Source of the DNA: an uncultured Chitinophagaceae bacterium
Lineage (GTDB): Bacteria; Bacteroidota; Bacteroidia; Chitinophagales; Chitinophagaceae
NCBI GenBank assembly: GCA_903884185.1
Contig: CAISDV010000172.1
Coordinates: forward strand, 1 to 32,643
Direction: 5' to 3'
DNA: 32,643 bases
The notes beneath the pieces were generated by a model. It did no database searches, was not told the origin of the DNA, and saw nothing but the letters and a program-made list of their open reading frames with translations. Shown here in pieces: positions 16,648 to 23,834 of this stretch (position 1 is the stretch's first letter; each line of letters starts with the position of its first letter). The translations under genes were made by a program, and so were the position numbers.

Positions 16648-16683
16648 CTTTGCGGAACTTTGCGGCCCTTAGCGTTCTTTGCG
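16648..16683 (+). repeat. CTTTGCG-word array (copy 3)
   Basis: CTTTGCG, CTTTGCG, CTTAGCG and CTTTGCG lie at 16648, 16658, 16668 and 16677 (steps 10, 10, 9), followed by an A-run. The gap from here to exbB (16840) holds AT-rich sequence that probably includes the exbB promoter, but I could not fix its boxes. Confidence 0.7.
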
Positions 16684-16839
16684 GTTAAAAAAATATCATG
16701 CTGTAATTGAGTTATAGTTGTTAAAAATCTCCATAATGTGTAAAATCTTTCCTAAAAACACACTTAAATACCATTTTATTCACAGCCTCCCAGTTCCTTT
16801 GCAGAAGTGTTACTTTAGCTAACCTCAAACTGATAGAAC

Positions 16840-17541
16840 ATGTTCCATTTTTTGCAAGTAGGTGCACCCAACCTGGTTGACACTTTACATAAAGCCGCCA
16901 ATGCCATACCCGCTGCTCCTGAAAAAATCTCTATGTGGGACCTGCTTCAAAAAGGCGGTACCATCATGTACCCATTATACATTTTGCTGGTAGCTGCAAT
17001 CTTTGTCTTTTTTGAAAGACTGATCGCTATCCGCAAGGCTTCGAAGATCGATGATAATTTTATGAGCATCATCCGCGATAATATCATGAGCGGTAATGTT
17101 ACCTCAGCACGTAATCTCGCAAAGAACACCAATAACCCTGTTGCACGTATGATAGACAAAGGCCTGCAACGTATTGGCAAACCCATTGATGCTATTGAAA
17201 AGAGCATGGAGAATGTGGGCAAGCTGGAAATGTATAAGATGGAACGCAACCTTTCTATTCTTTCTTTGATCTCGGGCATTGCACCTATGTTTGGATTCTT
17301 AGGAACGATCGTCGGGATGGTGCAATTATTTTATGGCATCGCTTCTACCGGAGAATATACTTTGAACACGATCGCCGGTGGTATCTATACCAAGATGGTC
17401 ACCTCTGCAACGGGTCTGATCATTGGCTTGATCGCTTATGTAGGTTATAATTTTTTAAGCACACAAATAGATAAGACAGCCAATAAAATGGAAGCAGCAA
17501 GTGCAGAGTTTATTGATACGCTGCAGGAACCGACGAGATAG
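16840..17541 (+). CDS. exbB: ExbB/TolQ/MotA-family proton channel
   Basis: A 233-residue inner-membrane protein that with ExbD uses the proton gradient to drive a TonB-type or Tol-type protein. Three membrane segments are visible: about residues 42-62 (GGTIMYPLYILLVAAIFVFFERL), 145-168 (SGIAPMFGFLGTIVGMVQLFYGIA) and 183-205 (YTKMVTSATGLIIGLIAYVGYNFL). The second and third carry the conserved glycine and threonine pattern of the channel. Between the first two is the usual cytoplasmic helical loop. The final T-R-stop codons (17533-17541) lie in the first units of a heptamer array that separates exbB from exbD by 165 bases. Confidence 0.92.
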   Translation: MFHFLQVGAPNLVDTLHKAANAIPAAPEKISMWDLLQKGGTIMYPLYILLVAAIFVFFERLIAIRKASKIDDNFMSIIRDNIMSGNVTSARNLAKNTNNPVARMIDKGLQRIGKPIDAIEKSMENVGKLEMYKMERNLSILSLISGIAPMFGFLGTIVGMVQLFYGIASTGEYTLNTIAGGIYTKMVTSATGLIIGLIAYVGYNFLSTQIDKTANKMEAASAEFIDTLQEPTR

Positions 17542-17637
17542 TAGATGCGGGATACGAGATGTGAGATTCGAGATAGGGGATGCTTGATAGGTGATGGGGG
17601 ATAGATAATATGGGATTCAGGATAAATGATAGGGGCA
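17533..17637 (+). repeat. Degenerate heptamer array, 15 units, between exbB and exbD
   Basis: Fifteen consecutive 7-base units without a phase slip. Examples are ACGAGAT, AGTAGAT, GCGGGAT, ACGAGAT, GTGAGAT and TCGAGAT, ending with AGGGGCA. Thirteen of fifteen units end in GAT. The first unit and part of the second are the end of the exbB coding sequence, including its TAG stop. It lies inside the presumed exbB-exbD transcript. Confidence 0.85.
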
Positions 17638-17653
17638 TGGGTTACAAGAATTT

Positions 17654-17685
17654 CTTTGCGGTCTTTGCTCCTTTGCCTCTTTGCG
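17654..17685 (+). repeat. CTTTGC-word array (copy 4), upstream of exbD
   Basis: CTTTGCG, CTTTGCT, CTTTGCC and CTTTGCG lie at 17654, 17663, 17671 and 17679 (steps 9, 8, 8), ending 21 bases before the exbD ATG. Confidence 0.7.
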
Positions 17686-17706
17686 TGAAACAAAAATAGG
17701 ATCACA

Positions 17707-18111
17707 ATGAATATTCGGAAACGTTTAAGAAAACATGCAGAAGTGCACACAGGGGCATTGAACGATATATTGTTCATTCTTCTGCTGTTCTTCCTGATCG
17801 TTTCTACACTCGCCAACCCGAATGTGATCAAGGTATCCAACCCCAAATCAAAAAGCGATACAAAGGCCAAACAGACCGTGGTGATCACGGTTGATAAGAA
17901 CCAGCAGATATACCTCGGACAAAAAGCCATTCCTTTTGAGCAGCTCGAATCTGAACTGAAAGCATTCCTTGCAAAAGAAACAGATAAACCTTCTGTAGTC
18001 ATTAACGGCGACAGTACTTCGCACCTGGGCACTGCCATTAAAGTAATGCAGGTGATCAAGAAGTTAGGCGCTACGCCTGTAATGGCGGTGGATAATAATG
18101 GAGTGAAGTAA
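17707..18111 (+). CDS. exbD: ExbD/TolR-family biopolymer transport protein
   Basis: A 134-residue partner of ExbB. It has a short basic cytoplasmic start (MNIRKRLRKHAEVHTGA), one membrane helix (residues about 19-37, LNDILFILLLFFLIVSTLA) with the conserved proton-carrying aspartate at residue 20, and a periplasmic domain (VVITVDKNQQIYLGQKAIPFEQLESEL; VVINGDSTSHLGTAIKVMQVIKKLG). The length is normal. It follows exbB on the same strand, but the gap is unusually long and repeat-filled. No tonB or second exbD is in view. Confidence 0.9.
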   Translation: MNIRKRLRKHAEVHTGALNDILFILLLFFLIVSTLANPNVIKVSNPKSKSDTKAKQTVVITVDKNQQIYLGQKAIPFEQLESELKAFLAKETDKPSVVINGDSTSHLGTAIKVMQVIKKLGATPVMAVDNNGVK

Positions 18112-18153
18112 CTCATGCCCGTCATGGCAAACCCCGCTAATGCGCTCATGTAC

Positions 18154-18230
18154 GTCATTTCGAATCCCCGATAAACTTGCTGTATCATATTTTCCGTAAA
18201 CATGATATCGGGGTGAGAAATCTTAGAGTG
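18154..18230. repeat. Left cruciform repeat (GTCATTTCGA...GAGAAATCT), inverted copy
   Basis: A 77-base unit whose outer arms ATTTC/GAAAT and CCCCGAT/ATCGGGG, and inner TATCAT/ATGATA, can fold into a long hairpin. It is the reverse complement, with divergence in the middle, of the two units at 18574-18735. A decayed relative (GTCATGGCAAACCCCGC) precedes it at 18121. Confidence 0.8.
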
Positions 18231-18278
18231 CTGTTCACTTTTACCTGCATCCCCTCTAACCAAAGAATATTCTAACCA

Positions 18279-18578
18279 ATGGAAAAAGGAGGTGCAGTCT
18301 ATATTATGACCAATAAAGTCAAAACTGTTTTCTATGTTGGTGTAACTTCTGATCTTCAAAGACGCATTCGGCAACACAAAACACATTACTATGAAAGCAA
18401 TTTCACTGCCCGATATAATATTGAATATTGTGTTTATTATGAAGAATTCACTAGGATAGAAGCAGCAATTGCAAGAGAAAAAGAAATAAAGAAGTGGAGA
18501 AGAGAGAAAAAAATATCGCTGATCAATTCAATAAACCCTGAGTGGAGAGATTTGTGGGAAGACGTAAAAAGTTGGTGA
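18279..18578 (+). CDS. GIY-YIG nuclease domain protein (YhbQ/UPF0213-like)
   Basis: A 99-residue single-domain protein. The split motif appears as AVYIMTNK near residue 6 and FYVGVTSDLQRRIRQHK near 18-34, with the catalytic arginine expected in the QRRIRQH helix. The acidic metal-ligand region is probably in EAAIAREKEIKKWRREKK near 68-85. Such stand-alone domains cleave or nick DNA, often at branched structures, but their biological role is mostly unknown. The gene lies between inverted copies of a cruciform repeat. Its TGA stop (18576-18578) falls inside the first right-hand repeat. I infer a link between enzyme and repeats. Confidence 0.85.
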   Translation: MEKGGAVYIMTNKVKTVFYVGVTSDLQRRIRQHKTHYYESNFTARYNIEYCVYYEEFTRIEAAIAREKEIKKWRREKKISLINSINPEWRDLWEDVKSW

Positions 18579-18735
18579 ATCCGTTAAGATTTCTCACCCC
18601 GATAACATGAATTGGGAAAAAATTCATGAAATGTTAATCGGGGTTCGAAATGACGGTGAATCCGTTAAGATTTCTCACCCCGATAACATGAATTGGGAAA
18701 TATTCATGTGAAGTTAATCGGGGATTCGAAATGAC
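18574..18735. repeat. Right cruciform repeats, two tandem 81-bp units
   Basis: Units 18574-18654 and 18655-18735 are both exactly 81 bases, and the first 46 bases are identical. Each has arms ATTTC and CCCCGAT pairing with ATCGGGG and GAAAT, and an inner AACATGAATT/AATTCATG stem. The array begins in the GIY-YIG stop codon and ends five bases before the fadN stop. Confidence 0.9.
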
Positions 18736-18740
18736 GATCA

Positions 18741-21119
18741 TTAATTCCTCACCGGCCTCCCACTCTTCAACACACTCTGAATTCTTTCTAAAGTTTTCTT
18801 CTCGCCACATAAGCTGAGGAATGCTTCTCTTTCAAGATCGAGTAAGTATTGTTCTGTTACTAATGAAGGTTCACTAAGATCACCACCGCACATGACGTAA
18901 GCTAATTTTCTTGCAACCAATGCGTCATGGTCGGTTGCATAATTGCCGCGCCACATACCGTTGATGCCCGCGTACAATGCGCCCAGTGCGGAACGCCCTA
19001 ATACTTTTACATCTTTGCGTTGCTGGGGAATGGAATAACCACTATCATATAATTCGATCACACTTCTTTTTGCTTCACCTGCTCTTCGGCCAATATTCAT
19101 CACCACTTCATCATGCCCCTTTCTTAAAATACCCATCGCAAAACCTTCTTGTGCTGATGTTGCCACTTTAGCAGTAGCGATGGAGAGGAAACGATTTTTT
19201 AAGGTAATCGTTTCTGGTTCATCCTCATGCATTTCATCTGCTGCGCGCAATACAAACTCTTTGGTGCCACCGCCACCCGGTATCAATCCCACACCTAACT
19301 CCACTAAACCAATATAAGTTTCAGCCGCTGCACAAATCTTATCAGCATGCAAATTCATTTCACAACCCCCACCGAGTGTTAAACCATGTGGCGCTACAAC
19401 AACAGGCACAGATGAATATCTCACTCGCATCATAGTATTCTGGAACATACGGATGGCCATATCCAGTTCATCATAATCCTGTTCTATTGCGAGCATGAAG
19501 ATCATTCCCACATTTGCTCCCGCACTAAAATTGGCGCCGTCATTTATAACTACCAGTCCTTTGAACTTTTCTTCTGCTAGGGCAATTGATTTTTGTATCC
19601 CTTCCAAAACCTCACCACCAATACTGTTCATCTTGGTGCTCCATTCTAACCCCGCCACACCATCGCCTATATCATATAAACGGCAGGCGCTGTTTTTCCA
19701 AACTATTTTATCTGTGTAATTGTTGAGAATGATAAATGCCTCTCCACCCGGCATCTCTTTGTAAGATTTTGAAGGAATATCATAATACAAACGCTTCCCA
19801 TTCTCTGTCTTATAAAAACTCTTGCACCCTGTACCCAACATATCATTTACCCATGGAGCTATCCCGTATCCCGCATCCCGCATTTGTTTAACAACAGCTT
19901 CCACCCCCAACAGATCCCATGTTTCAAAAGCGCCAATCTCCCAGCCAAAGCCGGCTTTCATAGCATCATCTACACGATACACTTCATCAGATATTTCGGG
20001 AATGCGATGTGAGATATAAGAGAACAATGAATAATGAAACAAACGATAAAATTCTCCTGCTTTATCCGTGCCAGCACTCAGCATTTTGATCCTTTGTTTC
20101 AGGTCGTCAACAGGTTTGGCTGTTTCAATCGTTGCGAACTTAGCCTTGGTGCGTGGTTCATATTCAAAACTTGTCAAGTTCAAAACACGGATATCTTTCT
20201 CTCCTTTTTGTGCGGGCATCTTTTTAAAAAAGCCCTGGCCTGTTTTATCACCCAGCCAATTATTTTCAATTAATTTATTTAACCATGCGGGAATAGTAAA
20301 AATATCTTTTGCTTCATCTGCCGGACAATTGGCCGCAACACCATTGGCAACTTTCACTAATGTATCAATACCTACCACATCTGCAGTTCGGAATGTGGCA
20401 GATTTAGGCCTTCCGATGATTGGGCCTGTGAGTGCATCCACTTCATCAATACTCAATCCCAACTTCTCCATGATATGAAAAATACTCATGATGCTGAAGA
20501 CACCGATGCGGTTGGCGATGAATGCGGGCGTGTCTTTACATAATACGGTTGTTTTACCAAGATAGAGATCACCATAATGCATTAAGAAATCAACGATCGC
20601 CGGATCGGTATCAGGAGTTGGAATAATCTCAAGTAAACGCAGATAGCGTGGCGGATTAAAAAAATGTGTTCCGCAGAAATTCTTTCTAAAGTCTTCACTT
20701 CTTCCCTGCGATAAAAGATGAATGGGAATACCCGATGTGTTGGAAGTGATCAAAGTGCCCGGTTTGCGGAACTGTTCCAGTTTTTCATAGACCAGTTGTT
20801 TGATGTCGAGCCTCTCCACCACCACTTCTATGATCCAGTCGCAGGAAGCAGTGTCTTTCATGTTATCATCAAAATTTCCAGTCGCAATTCTTTTCAGTGC
20901 ATCTTTTGTGAAGATGGGAGAAGGATTACTTTTTATAGCAGCCTGCAATGCATCATTCACCAATTTGTTTCTCTCAGCAGGTTTCTTGCTTTCTTCGGCG
21001 CCTTTGGGTACAATATCCAGTAATAACACTTCCACACCAATGCCCGCAAAATGACAGGCGATCCTTGAACCCATGACACCACTGCCCAGAACGGCAACTT
21101 TTTTAATGACTCTTTTCAT
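18741..21119 (-). CDS. fadN: FadN-type 3-hydroxyacyl-CoA dehydrogenase/enoyl-CoA hydratase
   Basis: A 792-residue bifunctional beta-oxidation enzyme with the dehydrogenase first, as in Bacillus FadN and opposite to E. coli FadB. The NAD motif VAVLGSGVMGSRIA is at residues 8-21, the catalytic histidine segment GTHFFNPPRYLRLLEIIP near 140, and a second dehydrogenase C-terminal domain follows (DAMKAGFGWEIGAFETWDLLG). The hydratase domain has the oxyanion GANFSAGANVGM near 530 and GLTLGGGCEMNLHADKI near 578, then PGGGGTKEF. The ATG at 21119 is chosen because a -7 box overlaps the longer start at 21158. Usual partners (thiolase, acyl-CoA dehydrogenase) are not adjacent. A palindromic operator sits upstream. 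Confidence 0.92.
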   Translation of the reverse strand: MKRVIKKVAVLGSGVMGSRIACHFAGIGVEVLLLDIVPKGAEESKKPAERNKLVNDALQAAIKSNPSPIFTKDALKRIATGNFDDNMKDTASCDWIIEVVVERLDIKQLVYEKLEQFRKPGTLITSNTSGIPIHLLSQGRSEDFRKNFCGTHFFNPPRYLRLLEIIPTPDTDPAIVDFLMHYGDLYLGKTTVLCKDTPAFIANRIGVFSIMSIFHIMEKLGLSIDEVDALTGPIIGRPKSATFRTADVVGIDTLVKVANGVAANCPADEAKDIFTIPAWLNKLIENNWLGDKTGQGFFKKMPAQKGEKDIRVLNLTSFEYEPRTKAKFATIETAKPVDDLKQRIKMLSAGTDKAGEFYRLFHYSLFSYISHRIPEISDEVYRVDDAMKAGFGWEIGAFETWDLLGVEAVVKQMRDAGYGIAPWVNDMLGTGCKSFYKTENGKRLYYDIPSKSYKEMPGGEAFIILNNYTDKIVWKNSACRLYDIGDGVAGLEWSTKMNSIGGEVLEGIQKSIALAEEKFKGLVVINDGANFSAGANVGMIFMLAIEQDYDELDMAIRMFQNTMMRVRYSSVPVVVAPHGLTLGGGCEMNLHADKICAAAETYIGLVELGVGLIPGGGGTKEFVLRAADEMHEDEPETITLKNRFLSIATAKVATSAQEGFAMGILRKGHDEVVMNIGRRAGEAKRSVIELYDSGYSIPQQRKDVKVLGRSALGALYAGINGMWRGNYATDHDALVARKLAYVMCGGDLSEPSLVTEQYLLDLEREAFLSLCGEKKTLERIQSVLKSGRPVRN

Positions 21120-21157
21120 AAAGGAGTGTTTACCCGCGGACTTATTCCACGGCTGCA

Positions 21158-21165
21158 CAAAAATA
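21158..21165 (-). promoter_or_regulatory. -7 box of fadN
   Basis: On the minus strand this reads TATTTTTG, a full match to TAnnTTTG. A transcript would start near 21151, about 30 bases before the ATG at 21119. No good -33 TTTG was found, so activation or a weak upstream box is possible. Confidence 0.5.
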
Positions 21166-21185
21166 GTTAGTTATGCAACTATTTT
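21160..21185. promoter_or_regulatory. Palindromic operator overlapping the fadN promoter
   Basis: AAAATAGTT (21160-21168) and AACTATTTT (21177-21185) are perfect 9-base inverted repeats around an 8-base centre. Nested inside is TAGTTATGCAACTA (21168-21181) with 5-base arms. It overlaps the -7 box, so a bound dimer would repress. MarR or TetR regulators of fatty-acid genes bind sites of this size. No regulator gene is in the window. Confidence 0.5.
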
Positions 21186-21295
21186 ACGGAATTTGAAAGA
21201 AAAAATATTTACTGTTTCCGCCGAAAAAAGAAGATCATTTCAGTCTAAAACAATAAATTCATGTTTCCAATCACTTCTAACTATCAACTTGCATT

Positions 21296-23035
21296 ATGGG
21301 AGACCTCCAGATCAAAAAACAACCAAAAAAGTACGATGCGATTATTGTGGGATCAGGCGCAGGTGGCGGAATGGCAGCCTATGTTTTAGCAAATGCGGGG
21401 CTGAAAGTGTGTTTGATAGAGGCCGGCCCTATGTATGATCCTGCGATCAATACTACTCAATTAAAAAATCCCTGGCAATCGCCCAGGCGTGGTGCCAGCA
21501 CTAAGTATCGCCCGTTCGGTGATTTTGATGCCTGCTATTGGGGATGGCAGATCGATGGCGAACCCTTTACTTTAAAAGATGATACCAAATGGGATTGGTG
21601 GCGTGCACGTATGGTTGGCGGACGAACCAATCACTGGGGAAGGATATCCTTGCGTTTTGGCCCCAAAGATTTTAAACGCAGGAGTATTGACGGGCTTGGA
21701 GAGGACTGGCCAATAGGTTACGAAGATGTTAGCCCTTATTATGATAAAGTGGAAAAACTGATAGGTGTATTTGGCACTAATGAAGGTTTGCACAATGATC
21801 CGGATGGTATTTTTCTTCCACCACCCAAACCAAGGTTGCATGAATTGATGGTGAAAAATGGGGCAAAAGCTGCAGGAGTGCCGGTGATACCTTCCCGGCT
21901 GTCAATCCTCACAAAAAAAATAAATGACACACGCGGTGCCTGCTTTTTCTGTGGTCAGTGTAACAGGGGATGCACAGTGTATGGCGATTTTTCTTCCTCT
22001 TCTGTTTTGGTAAAACCGGCTATTCAAACAGGTAATGTTGATATCATCACAAGCGCGATGGCACGCGAAGTGCTTACCAACAGTGATGGAATGGCAACAG
22101 GTGTTTCTTTTGTGAATAAAGAAGATATGCAGGAATACCAGGTTACGGGTAGAACGGTGATCGTTGCAGCAAGTGCCTGTGAAAGCGCAAGATTATTACT
22201 CAACTCTAAATCAACCAGGTATCCAAATGGATTGGCAAATGGAAGTAATGTGGTAGGAAAATATTTGCATGATTCCACGGGTGCCGGAATGAGTGGCGTG
22301 CTTCCGGAATTGTTCGACCGAAAGAGATATAATGAAGATGGTGTTGGCGGATTGCATGTATATACCCCCTGGTGGCTTGACAATAAGAAACTTGATTTCC
22401 CCCGTGGTTATCATATTGAATATGGAGGTGGGATGGATATGCCCATGTATGGATTTGGCGGCGGTATAGAAAACCAGAATGGAAATTTTTTGGTAAAAGG
22501 AAAGCAAAAAGAAGCCGGCGGCTATGGCGCTTCATTAAAAGAGGATTACCGTTACTTTTATGGAGCCGGTATTTCTATGGCTGGCCGTGGTGAAGCCATT
22601 CCGCTTGAAAGTAATTATTGTGAGATCGATCCTAAAGTGGTAGATAAATACGGCATCCCTGTATTACGCTTCAATTATAAATGGAGCGAGCACGAGATCA
22701 ACCAGGCAAAACACATGAAAGAAACATTCAAAGAAATATTACACAAGATGGGTGCCGTGATCACCGGGGGTGATAAAGACGGCCCGCAAAATAATTATGG
22801 TTTGCATACACCAGGTAATATCATTCATGAAGGTGGTACAGTGCGCATGGGTAGTGACCCGAAAAGATCAGCCTTGAATAAATGGAGCCAGTCGCATGAG
22901 TGCAAGAATTTATTTGTGGTAGATGGCGGCCAGTTCACTTCACAGGCCGATAAAAATATCACATGGACGATCCTTGCATTGTCTATGAGGGCATCGGAAC
23001 ATATTGTAGAGGAAATGAAAAAACAGAACCTTTGA
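21296..23035 (+). CDS. GMC-family FAD-dependent dehydrogenase (gluconate/glucose dehydrogenase large subunit type)
   Basis: A 579-residue flavoprotein. The FAD-binding motif DAIIVGSGAGGGMAAYVLANAG is at residues 14-35, MVGGRTNHWGRISLRF near 110, and the C-terminal GMC signature includes HEGGTVRMGSDP and VVDGGQFTSQADKNITWTILALSMRASEHI. A four-cysteine cluster CX2CX2CX3C lies at residues 216-226 (CFFCGQCNRGC). That spacing suits an iron-sulfur cluster passing electrons from FAD. Relatives oxidise sugars or sugar acids in the periplasm. It has no signal peptide of its own, so it is probably exported with the small subunit encoded next. The stop is followed by in-frame TGA repeats. Confidence 0.88.
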   Translation: MGDLQIKKQPKKYDAIIVGSGAGGGMAAYVLANAGLKVCLIEAGPMYDPAINTTQLKNPWQSPRRGASTKYRPFGDFDACYWGWQIDGEPFTLKDDTKWDWWRARMVGGRTNHWGRISLRFGPKDFKRRSIDGLGEDWPIGYEDVSPYYDKVEKLIGVFGTNEGLHNDPDGIFLPPPKPRLHELMVKNGAKAAGVPVIPSRLSILTKKINDTRGACFFCGQCNRGCTVYGDFSSSSVLVKPAIQTGNVDIITSAMAREVLTNSDGMATGVSFVNKEDMQEYQVTGRTVIVAASACESARLLLNSKSTRYPNGLANGSNVVGKYLHDSTGAGMSGVLPELFDRKRYNEDGVGGLHVYTPWWLDNKKLDFPRGYHIEYGGGMDMPMYGFGGGIENQNGNFLVKGKQKEAGGYGASLKEDYRYFYGAGISMAGRGEAIPLESNYCEIDPKVVDKYGIPVLRFNYKWSEHEINQAKHMKETFKEILHKMGAVITGGDKDGPQNNYGLHTPGNIIHEGGTVRMGSDPKRSALNKWSQSHECKNLFVVDGGQFTSQADKNITWTILALSMRASEHIVEEMKKQNL

Positions 23036-23153
23036 CCATGATTAAAGTGATTTATATGATTGCATAATTAGATGTCTCATACTAAGACTAATCATTTTTC
23101 AATTATATAACTCATTTAATCATGGTAATCAAGTAAATCATTAAAATCAAGGT
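23036..23153. repeat. Long inverted repeat built from 9-bp words (TGATT.../AATCA...)
   Basis: The left arm 23036-23062 and right arm 23100-23125 are reverse complements with about two mismatches and one gap, including 11 perfect end bases (CCATGATTAAA). The left arm has TGATT units every 9 bases. The right side continues with four AATCA units at exact 9-base steps (23118, 23127, 23136, 23145). It fills the gap between the dehydrogenase subunits and would form a strong RNA hairpin. Confidence 0.8.
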
Positions 23154-23156
23154 CAC

Positions 23157-23819
23157 ATGGATAGAAGAAAATCGATCAAAGCCTTATTAATAGGCGCTAC
23201 TTCAGCGGGAGTAATTTTGGAAGCCTGTAATACTGCCGACAAGAAAGCGAGTGACGCTGCTACAGATCCGTATGCCGGTGTTGACCGCATGGCGGAGGAG
23301 AAGGAGCACTTGAAAAAAGTAAATGCGGAAACATTTTTTACCGAGCATGAAATGGCCACCATTACTATACTGGTGGATATCATTATTCCTAAAGACGCGG
23401 TAAGCGGAAGCGCTACAGATGCTAAAGTGCCTGATTTTATTGAGTTTATTGTGAAAGACCAACCCAACCACCAAACTCCCATGCGTGGCGGCTTGCGCTG
23501 GCTGGATATACAATGCCTGAAACGTTTTGATAAATCATTCCGTGATTGTACCGAAAAAGAAAGGATGGAAATAGTGGATGAAATTGCCTGGCCTAAAAAA
23601 GCAAAGCCTGAAATGGGTCAGGGCGTTGCCTTCTTTAACAAGATGCGCGACCTTACTGCCAGCGGGTTCTATACAACAGAAATGGGTTTTAAAGATATCG
23701 GCTATGTGGGCAACAAGGCCACTCAATGGAATGGCGTACCTGATGATGTACTAAAACAATATGGGCTGGCTTATACAGATAAGGAGATGAAAGAATGTGT
23801 GAGCTTTGATAAAGCATAA
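23157..23819 (+). CDS. Gluconate 2-dehydrogenase subunit 3-like small subunit
   Basis: A 220-residue protein matching the small subunit that accompanies GMC sugar dehydrogenases. The N-terminus combines a Tat-like RRKSIK motif with a hydrophobic stretch and a lipobox-like ILEAC (cysteine at residue 24), so it may be a Tat-exported lipoprotein. The body begins FFTEHEMATITILVDIIIPKD, the usual family opening, followed by VPDFIEFIV and a C-terminal half with MGFKDIGYVGN. In characterised dehydrogenases this subunit carries the export signal for the catalytic partner. It starts 121 bases after the large subunit, across a hairpin repeat. No cytochrome c subunit is adjacent. Confidence 0.87.
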   Translation: MDRRKSIKALLIGATSAGVILEACNTADKKASDAATDPYAGVDRMAEEKEHLKKVNAETFFTEHEMATITILVDIIIPKDAVSGSATDAKVPDFIEFIVKDQPNHQTPMRGGLRWLDIQCLKRFDKSFRDCTEKERMEIVDEIAWPKKAKPEMGQGVAFFNKMRDLTASGFYTTEMGFKDIGYVGNKATQWNGVPDDVLKQYGLAYTDKEMKECVSFDKA

Positions 23820-23834
23820 TTTCTTAGCCACCGA

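Noticed and set aside
17445-18386. A 313-codon open frame on the minus strand across the exbB end, the repeats and exbD
   Set aside because: It is antisense to two clear genes. Its repetitive part is only the translated heptamer array, and it resembles no protein family.
18741-21158. Longer fadN start at 21158
   Set aside because: That start overlaps the -7 box, and the added residues are unlike the family, which begins just before the NAD motif.
23036-23153. CRISPR-like array between the dehydrogenase genes
   Set aside because: Units are only 9 bases, with no repeat-spacer alternation and no cas genes nearby.
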